Of a stretch of DNA of 11,800 nucleotides, positions 6,708 to 11,800 are shown piece after piece. The notes beneath the pieces were generated by a model. It did no database searches and was not told where the DNA came from. It saw only the letters and a list, made by a program, of their open reading frames with translations. This DNA comes from Methanosphaera sp. (GTDB lineage Archaea; Methanobacteriota; Methanobacteria; Methanobacteriales; Methanobacteriaceae). The DNA is taken from positions 1 to 11,800 of the forward strand of contig JAJQHG010000108.1 in NCBI GenBank assembly GCA_021199865.1, in the 5' to 3' direction. The position numbers and the translations under genes are program-made. How positions within the stretch are numbered: the first letter of the stretch is position 1; every line of letters starts with the position of its first letter.

Positions 6708-7850
6708 CTACTCCTCTTTTAGACCTATCCATTCAATCTCTTTCTCAGGATTTTCGGTTTTCTCAATAATCTCAACTATATCTTTAGGTGTTACGTCACG
6801 TCCACCTAATCCTATGATAAAGCCAGTAGTCTGATTATCTACACTTGCCTTTGTATCTAGGTATACTGCTCCACCAGCACTAAATGATATATCCTTATCA
6901 ATAACTCCGAGTTTTGCATCTCCAACTGCTTCTCTTAATGCTTCCTTAGGGAATGGTCTGTATGCTCTTATTCTGACTAATCCTATTTTCTTACCCATAT
7001 CTCTTTGCTCATCAATTACATCTTTGATGGTTCCACATATTGAACCCATAGCTATAAGTATTATATCTGCATCCTCAGACTTATATTCCTCTAATAATCC
7101 ATAGTATCTACCAAATTTGTCTCCAAATTCTTTTCCTACTTCTTCTATAACAGCTTTAGATTTTTCTAGTGCTTCTTCTACAGCATATCTTGCCTCAAAG
7201 TAGTAGTTTTCATCAGCTAATGCTCCTAGAGACATTGGTTTTTCTGGATCTAGACATGCATTTACTATCTCAAATTTAGGTAGGAATGTATCTACTTCTT
7301 CCTGTGATAATAAATCTACTGGATCTACAGTGTGTGTTAGGATAAATCCATCTACACATACCATTGTTGGTAGTGAGATCTCAGGATTTTCTGCTATCTT
7401 ATATGCTTGTAATACTGTATCAAATGCTTCTTGACCAGTTTCTGCATATAACTGTATCCATCCAGCATCTCTTTCTGTAATTGAATCCTGTTGATCATTC
7501 CATATGTTAATAGGTGAGGATAATGCACGATTTGCATCTGCCATTACAATTGGTAATCTCATACCTGCTGCTGCAAATACAGGTTCATGCATATATGCTA
7601 GTCCCTGACTTGATGTTGCTGTGAATACTCTTACACCAGTACCTGCTGCACCCATTGCAGCACTCATTGCACTATGTTCTGATTCTACTCTAATATAATG
7701 GGCATCCAGATCACCATCAGCAACATAATCTGCTAATTTTTCTGAGATCTTTGTCTGTGGTGTAATAGGATATACAGGTATTACACTTGGTCTTGCACGT
7801 TTTACTGCTTCGGATATTGCTTCTGCAGATGAAATAACTTTAACAACCAT
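6708..7850 (-). CDS. porA: Pyruvate:ferredoxin oxidoreductase, alpha subunit PorA
   Basis: Catalytic alpha subunit (380 residues), containing the pyrimidine-binding domain for thiamine diphosphate, a transketolase-C-like domain and the subunit contacts. Visible signatures are YPITPQT (27-33), ESEHSAMSAAMGAAG (56-70), TATSSQGLAYMHE (77-89) and, in the C-terminal third, IRAYRPFP (294-301). The frame can be read back to an ATG at 7886, but that would overlap porD by 34 nt. The ATG at 7850 is chosen: it begins 2 nt after the porD stop, has GGAGA (about 7857-7861) as SD, and gives the usual VKVISSAEAISEAV N-terminus and the usual family length. Confidence 0.95.
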   Translation of the reverse strand: MVVKVISSAEAISEAVKRARPSVIPVYPITPQTKISEKLADYVADGDLDAHYIRVESEHSAMSAAMGAAGTGVRVFTATSSQGLAYMHEPVFAAAGMRLPIVMADANRALSSPINIWNDQQDSITERDAGWIQLYAETGQEAFDTVLQAYKIAENPEISLPTMVCVDGFILTHTVDPVDLLSQEEVDTFLPKFEIVNACLDPEKPMSLGALADENYYFEARYAVEEALEKSKAVIEEVGKEFGDKFGRYYGLLEEYKSEDADIILIAMGSICGTIKDVIDEQRDMGKKIGLVRIRAYRPFPKEALREAVGDAKLGVIDKDISFSAGGAVYLDTKASVDNQTTGFIIGLGGRDVTPKDIVEIIEKTENPEKEIEWIGLKEE

Positions 7851-7852
7851 TA

Positions 7853-8092
7853 TTATCTCTCCATTGTTATTGCTTTTACAGGACATTCATTTGCACATAT
7901 ACCACAACCTTTACAGTAATCATAGTCTGGTTGGTAATCTGTACTTATACATCCTTCTGGACAGTATAAATAGCATAAACCACATTCAATACATTTCTCA
8001 CTATCTTGAATTGGTTTAAATGTTCTCCAGCTTCCAGTTTTATTCTTTCTTGTACTGCCTGGTTCACTTACAGCTGCTCCTACTGAAACCAT
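7853..8092 (-). CDS. porD: Pyruvate:ferredoxin oxidoreductase, delta subunit PorD (2[4Fe-4S] ferredoxin)
   Basis: A small ferredoxin-like subunit (79 residues) that carries electrons between the PorB cluster and external ferredoxin. Two CxxCxxCxxxCP motifs are present: Cys34-37-40-44 and Cys60-63-66-70. An extra cysteine (Cys48) follows the first motif. The N-terminal ~30 residues, including GSWRTFKP (20-27), are the usual PorD lead that docks on the complex. The start is supported by an AGGTGAT SD (8096-8102). The gene lies 16 nt after porC and 2 nt before porA, inside one transcription unit. Confidence 0.95.
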   Translation of the reverse strand: MVSVGAAVSEPGSTRKNKTGSWRTFKPIQDSEKCIECGLCYLYCPEGCISTDYQPDYDYCKGCGICANECPVKAITMER

Positions 8093-8108
8093 ATTATCAC
8101 CTACTTAA

Positions 8109-8651
8109 TTACTCCCCAGAATATTTTTCATATATTAATTCTGTAGCTTCAACATTGGTTTTTGCAACTTTACCTTTAAATGTATCTTTAATTGTAGTTA
8201 TTAATGGATCGATTGATACTACACCTGTTTTTGCAGATAAGAATCCTAGCATAACAGTGTTTACTATGTTTCTTCCTATAACATCTAGAGCAATGCCTGT
8301 TGCATCTACTACATGAGTATTAATATTTGCCTCTTCTAGTGAAGGGATTGTTTCTCTTGCAGTGTTAACTAGTATTGATCCATCATCTTTTAGTCCAGAA
8401 GTTAAATCAACTACATTAGCTAAAGTTTCATCTAATACTACCACGTATTGTGGTGAATATATTTGATATCGTCTTCTTATTGGTTCATCACTGATTCTTG
8501 CGAATGCAGTAACTGGTGCACCTCTTCTTTCAACACCAAAGGATGGGAAAGCCTGGGTATATTTACCTTCTTCAAATACTGCTTTAGCAAGTATTTCTGC
8601 TGCTGTTACAGCACCCTGACCCCCACGTCCATGAAATCTAATTTCAATCAT
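8109..8651 (-). CDS. porC: Pyruvate:ferredoxin oxidoreductase, gamma subunit PorC
   Basis: The gamma subunit (180 residues) completes the four-subunit archaeal enzyme. It shows the family start [18 protein letters not shown] (4-21, with GRGGQG at 8-13), then [11 protein letters not shown] (37-47) and the NTVMLG segment (131-136). It is first in the operon, with a consensus GGAGG SD (8662-8666) 10 nt before the ATG. The C-D-A-B order matches methanogen por operons. The enzyme is cytoplasmic and mainly anabolic in hydrogenotrophic and methylotrophic methanogens. Confidence 0.95.
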
Positions 8652-8876
8652 TAAGGGTTTTCCTCCAAATCATCTCATAAATGTGAATAAACCTAGTATT
8701 TTTTAAATACACGTTTTATAATAAACATAGATTAAAATATGTTATCATAATTAATCATGTTTTATCATTATGTTTCTTATTGTATATAACATTTATTATG
8801 AATAATACAAATAAACAATTATTTACATTAACATAGTTATTAATAATAAACTTTTTTATAAATAAAGGTCATATTT
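8652..8876. promoter_or_regulatory. Divergent promoter region between porC and the DHPS-like gene
   Basis: A 225-nt A/T-rich spacer separates the two start codons. For por, the - strand element TTTAAAAA (8700-8707) fits a TATA box giving a start near 8678 and a 27-nt leader that contains the SD. It overlaps an inverted repeat GTATTT-TTT-AAATAC (8696-8710). A second option is TTATAAAA at about 8714-8721. A further inverted repeat AACATA/TATGTT has arms at 8724-8729 and 8738-8743. For the + strand gene the TATA box is less clear; TTATTAATA at about 8839-8847 is possible. Confidence 0.4.
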
Positions 8877-10463
8877 ATGAAGATATTAATCGTGACAGGA
8901 CAACTTGCAGCAGACATTATTAGGAAAAATCTTATGAATTATGATAAACATGAGTTATATCTTAAGGTTTTACCTATGTCTATAGCAGCATTTCTTACAC
9001 CAAAAATGATTGTCTATTATGTTAAACAGAAGAATATCCTGGAAAGTATTGATGGTAATAAGACTACACCCATAGATAATATTGATATAATAATAACACC
9101 AGGACTAATGCAACAAGATACAACCGAAATAACAGAAGAACTACATATACCATCATATAAAGGACCAACGAATGCTGCTGACTTAGAGTTAACTTTAGAT
9201 ATAGTAGATAATATGACCCTATCTACTACTCGTGCTGCTAACATATTAATTAGAGATCAACAGTATCAGCGTGCAATGAGTATAATAAATAATTATGATA
9301 ATAATGATGATGAAATTAGGAAGTTACTAGATAAAGACTGTAATTATATGGTTGGTAATGTGGCTATAGGACTAGATTTCCCTATGAGGATACTAGGAGA
9401 GATTGCTAATAGTCCTAGTCTAAGTGATGATCAACTACTAGAACGTGTAGCGTACTATATTGATTCTGGTGCGGATATGATTGATATTGGTATGCATGCT
9501 AATGATAGTGATCCTAAGCTAGCCTCACACATGATTAAGTTAATTAAGGATAATTATGATGTTACAGTGAGTATTGATACACTTAATCCTAGTGAGATAA
9601 AAGCAGGCTTAACTAGTGGTGCAGATATGGTATTAAGTCTTGATCATGGAAACTATGACAAGGTGATATGTGATCTAGCCGACTATGAAGCGAGTGCTGT
9701 TATACTTCCAACTAATTATTCTAAGAATATTATTCCATATGAACCACTAGATCGCGTGAAGAGTCTTGAAAGGTTAGATGAATTATGTGATTCTATTACT
9801 ACTATTGCTGATCCACTACTTGATCCATTAAATAGTCCATCTACTACTAAGTCTATTGTTACATGTAATCTTTATCGTGAACGTAATCCTACTAAGCCAC
9901 TATTTTTTGGTGTAGGTAATGTTTCTGAGCTACTTGATGCTGATAGTAATGGTGTTCATGCACTACTATCAGGTATTGGTATGGAGTTAGATGTTAGTAT
10001 TCTTTTTAGTCCTGAAGCATCACTTAAAACTAAGGGTGCTATTAGTGAGCTAAAAAAAGCTAGAGATATGATGTTTATTTCTAAGATTAAAGAAACAATA
10101 CCTAAAAATCTAGGAATTGACTTAATTGAACTGAAAGATGCATATAGTAAGGATGATTTATGTATAGATACTAGTGGTCTTCCACATATTGAAGCACAGG
10201 CTGATGGAAAGTTTACTCCAGACTATAAAGGTAGCTTTAAAATAATTGTAGAAGATAATTTAATTAAAGCTATATTGTATATTAATATGAAACCTAATAT
10301 GGTGATAGAAGCAACAACTGCTAGAGCAATATATGAGGAAATACTAAGGCGTGACCTTATTAGTCGTATGGAACATTCAGCATATCTAGGTATGGAATTA
10401 GAAAAAGCAGAAATTGCATTGAAACTAGATAAGAAATATGTACAGGATTTCCCAGTATTCTGA
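8877..10463 (+). CDS. Dihydropteroate synthase-like protein (archaeal DUF6513/DUF4346 type)
   Basis: A 528-residue protein of the dihydropteroate-synthase-related family found in methanogens and other methanopterin users. Three parts can be seen. Residues 1-155 are an N-terminal domain starting KILIVTGQLAADIIR, probably DUF6513. Residues 160-400 are a TIM-barrel-like pterin-binding region with GADMIDIGMHAND (198-210), VSIDT (231-235) and GVGNVSELLD (345-354). Residues 410-528 are a C-terminal domain resembling DUF4346. The barrel lacks the normal DHPS loop after DIG (GGES in bacteria, GMHA here), so standard DHPS chemistry is not assured; a role in tetrahydromethanopterin synthesis is inferred from family distribution. 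A weak SD (AAGGT, about 8865-8869) precedes the ATG. The gene stands alone, divergent from por. Confidence 0.82.
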   Translation: MKILIVTGQLAADIIRKNLMNYDKHELYLKVLPMSIAAFLTPKMIVYYVKQKNILESIDGNKTTPIDNIDIIITPGLMQQDTTEITEELHIPSYKGPTNAADLELTLDIVDNMTLSTTRAANILIRDQQYQRAMSIINNYDNNDDEIRKLLDKDCNYMVGNVAIGLDFPMRILGEIANSPSLSDDQLLERVAYYIDSGADMIDIGMHANDSDPKLASHMIKLIKDNYDVTVSIDTLNPSEIKAGLTSGADMVLSLDHGNYDKVICDLADYEASAVILPTNYSKNIIPYEPLDRVKSLERLDELCDSITTIADPLLDPLNSPSTTKSIVTCNLYRERNPTKPLFFGVGNVSELLDADSNGVHALLSGIGMELDVSILFSPEASLKTKGAISELKKARDMMFISKIKETIPKNLGIDLIELKDAYSKDDLCIDTSGLPHIEAQADGKFTPDYKGSFKIIVEDNLIKAILYINMKPNMVIEATTARAIYEEILRRDLISRMEHSAYLGMELEKAEIALKLDKKYVQDFPVF

Positions 10464-10594
10464 TATGAACATATTAATATACAATCATCATTTATCAAGA
10501 TTAATAGTTATCCATAGAAATAAATAAGAAATATAACAAAGTTATATTTGATTATCTTGATTAAAGTTTAAGATAAAATATAGGGAGTAATAAG
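10464..10594 (+). promoter_or_regulatory. ncsA promoter region with two inverted repeats
   Basis: A 9-bp perfect inverted repeat, AAATATAAC-AAA-GTTATATTT (10529-10537 and 10541-10549), has a TATA-like right arm at the correct distance for a start near 10571 and a ~24-nt leader. A second repeat, TTATCTT/AAGATAA (10552-10558 and 10570-10576), brackets that predicted start. The motif TTATC..GATTAA also occurs at 10492-10504 and 10552-10564, 60 nt apart. This arrangement suggests an operator over the promoter; binding is not shown. Confidence 0.4.
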
Positions 10595-11554
10595 TTGACA
10601 CAACAGGTATGTACACAATGTGGTAATAAACACGTGATTATTCATAGAAAATATAATGGGCAACATCTATGCAGTAACTGTTTTAAAAAATCCATAGAAA
10701 AACAAGTACTAAAAACAATAAAAAAGGAAAAACTCATAACAAAAGGTGATAAAGTACTTGTAGGATTATCTGGTGGAAAAGATAGTGTATGCTTACTAAC
10801 AATACTAAACATACTAAAAGAAAAAAATATAATTACACTAGAAGCTGTTACAATTGATGAAGGTATTATAGGATACCGTGATCAAGGAGTAAGAATAGCA
10901 ACAGAAACAGCAAATAAACTAGGCATAAAACACCATATTGTATCATTCAAGGATAAATATAATTTTACACTAGATAGAATAATGGAGGAAGAATATAAAC
11001 AAGATAAACCACAACATGCATGTACATATTGTGGAGTATTCAGAAGACAAATATTCAATCATGTAGCACTAGAAATAGGTGCAACCAAAATAGCTACTGG
11101 ACACAACCTAGATGATGAAAGCCAAAGTATACTAATGAACTACGTGGAAGGAAACATAAATAATATGATACGCATCGGCTATAAAACAGAAGCTAAAGAT
11201 GAAAGATTTACACCAAAAATAAAACCACTACGTAAAATACCTGAGAAAGAAATAGGACTATATGTACTAGAAAGTGGCTTTGAAGTACACTTTGATGGAT
11301 GTCCATATGCTGGAGACTCCTTTAGAATGGAGATAGGAGACTTCATAAGAGAAAAAACAGTAAACCACCCAACAATGATGTACTCAATACTAAATGGTTT
11401 TGAGAAAATAAAACCCGCAATAAAAAAGGATTATATGCAACACCATACAGGACAAGCAAACGGTACATGTAAAAGATGTGGAGATCCAGCTACACAAGAC
11501 ATATGTAAAGCATGTCAATTCTTGGATAATATACACGAAAAAATAGGAGAATAA
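10595..11554 (+). CDS. ncsA: tRNA 2-thiolation protein NcsA/TtuA family
   Basis: An ATP-dependent enzyme that adenylates a tRNA uridine and replaces its 2-oxygen with sulfur, most likely at U34 (NcsA/Ctu1). In the 319 residues: an N-terminal zinc site Cys6, 9, 26, 29; the PP-loop SGGKDS (59-64); Cys143 and Cys146 (CTYC) with Cys236 (DGCPYAG), the three ligands of the catalytic [4Fe-4S] cluster in TtuA/NcsA; GHNLDDE (169-175); and a C-terminal zinc site Cys292, 295, 304, 307. The start is TTG: GGGAG (10583-10587) lies 7 nt ahead, and only this start keeps the first zinc motif. The coding strand is very A-rich. U54 thiolation (TtuA proper) is the alternative. Confidence 0.92.
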   Translation: MTQQVCTQCGNKHVIIHRKYNGQHLCSNCFKKSIEKQVLKTIKKEKLITKGDKVLVGLSGGKDSVCLLTILNILKEKNIITLEAVTIDEGIIGYRDQGVRIATETANKLGIKHHIVSFKDKYNFTLDRIMEEEYKQDKPQHACTYCGVFRRQIFNHVALEIGATKIATGHNLDDESQSILMNYVEGNINNMIRIGYKTEAKDERFTPKIKPLRKIPEKEIGLYVLESGFEVHFDGCPYAGDSFRMEIGDFIREKTVNHPTMMYSILNGFEKIKPAIKKDYMQHHTGQANGTCKRCGDPATQDICKACQFLDNIHEKIGE

Positions 11555-11556
11555 AC

Positions 11557-11757
11557 ATGAAGATAAAGCTAGTAAATAAAAGTGATGAAAAACAAGTAGA
11601 AATAGATGATAACACAACAGTAATAGATGTATTAAAACAAGAAGAAATACCAATAGAGACTGTTGTAACAAAAGTAAATGGTATCACAGTAACAGAAGAT
11701 GAAAAACTTAATGATAATGATGAATTAGAAGTAATAAAAGTTATATATGGTGGATAA
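11557..11757 (+). CDS. Ubiquitin-like beta-grasp sulfur carrier (MoaD/ThiS/SAMP type)
   Basis: A 66-residue protein with the alternating hydrophobic pattern of a beta-grasp fold (MKIKLVN strand, VIDVLK helix, LEVIKV final strand) ending in Tyr-Gly-Gly. A free C-terminal Gly-Gly is the site of adenylation and thiocarboxylation in ThiS, MoaD, TtuB and archaeal SAMPs. It starts 2 nt after the ncsA stop, with GGAG (11546-11549) 7 nt before the ATG, so the two are surely co-transcribed. The context suggests it delivers sulfur to NcsA, as SAMP2 or TtuB do elsewhere. It has no cysteine. A role in molybdopterin or thiamine synthesis cannot be excluded from sequence alone. Confidence 0.88.
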   Translation: MKIKLVNKSDEKQVEIDDNTTVIDVLKQEEIPIETVVTKVNGITVTEDEKLNDNDELEVIKVIYGG

Positions 11758-11800
11758 AACCATCAATAACCTTCCTTAACTATTTTTTATAATATTTTTT
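11747..11800 (+). terminator. Oligo-T terminator after the sulfur-carrier gene
   Basis: A weak 5-bp hairpin (ATGGT 11747-11751 with ACCAT 11759-11763) overlaps the stop codon. It is followed by two T-tracts (11783-11788 and 11795-11800) running to the window edge. T-tracts alone can terminate archaeal transcription. Confidence 0.5.

Noticed and set aside
7851..7886. A longer porA start at 7886
   Set aside because: It would overlap porD by 34 nt and add residues not typical of PorA; the ATG at 7850 has a good SD and normal spacing.
8020..8316. A 98-codon + strand frame opposite porD and porC
   Set aside because: It is antisense to two well-supported genes and has no SD or recognisable motif.
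11390..11687. Two - strand frames at the right edge, rich in Leu, Phe and Ser
   Set aside because: They are antisense to ncsA and the sulfur carrier; the hydrophobic look comes from the A-rich coding strand opposite.

Overview
The window looks like a piece of an AT-rich methanogen genome, most likely order Methanobacteriales and close to Methanosphaera. This is inferred from gene content and composition; no database was searched. The evidence is the split archaeal pyruvate:ferredoxin oxidoreductase (porC-D-A-B), an archaeal-type NcsA tRNA thiolase beside a ubiquitin-like sulfur carrier, a long dihydropteroate-synthase-like protein typical of organisms that use methanopterin, SD motifs of the GGAGGTGATC type, and TATA-like boxes with oligo-T terminators. 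I see no tRNA, rRNA, CRISPR array, insertion sequence or phage gene.

Layout. (1) 1-359 is gene-free, holding inverted repeats and a candidate promoter. (2) 360-4368, + strand, is a complete phosphate uptake operon: pstS, pstC, pstA, pstB, phoU. (3) 4369-4760 is a gene-free gap between convergent genes. Its left half is strikingly C-rich and ends in a + strand terminator hairpin, so it may be a small RNA or a long 3' UTR. Its right half is the oligo-T terminator of the opposing gene. (4) 4761-5603, - strand, is the alpha subunit of a class I fumarate hydratase. (5) 5823-8651, - strand, is the four-gene por operon (transcribed porC, porD, porA, porB), closed by a strong hairpin terminator. (6) 8652-8876 is a divergent promoter region. 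(7) 8877-10463, + strand, is a three-part dihydropteroate-synthase-like protein. (8) 10595-11757, + strand, is an NcsA/TtuA-type tRNA 2-thiolation enzyme (TTG start) followed 2 nt later by a 66-residue beta-grasp protein ending in Gly-Gly. T-tracts lie at the window edge.

How the genes work together. The Pst system imports phosphate across the membrane at the cost of ATP, and PhoU modulates it. Por makes pyruvate from acetyl-CoA and CO2 with reduced ferredoxin, the entry to anabolism in methanogens. Fumarase serves the incomplete reductive TCA branch leading from pyruvate/oxaloacetate towards succinate and 2-oxoglutarate. The last pair probably delivers sulfur to wobble uridine 34 of tRNAs.

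Most of the window is well-known housekeeping content. The least explained parts are the C-rich gap after phoU, the structured region before pstS, the palindromes before ncsA, and the uncertain biochemical role of the dihydropteroate-synthase-like protein.
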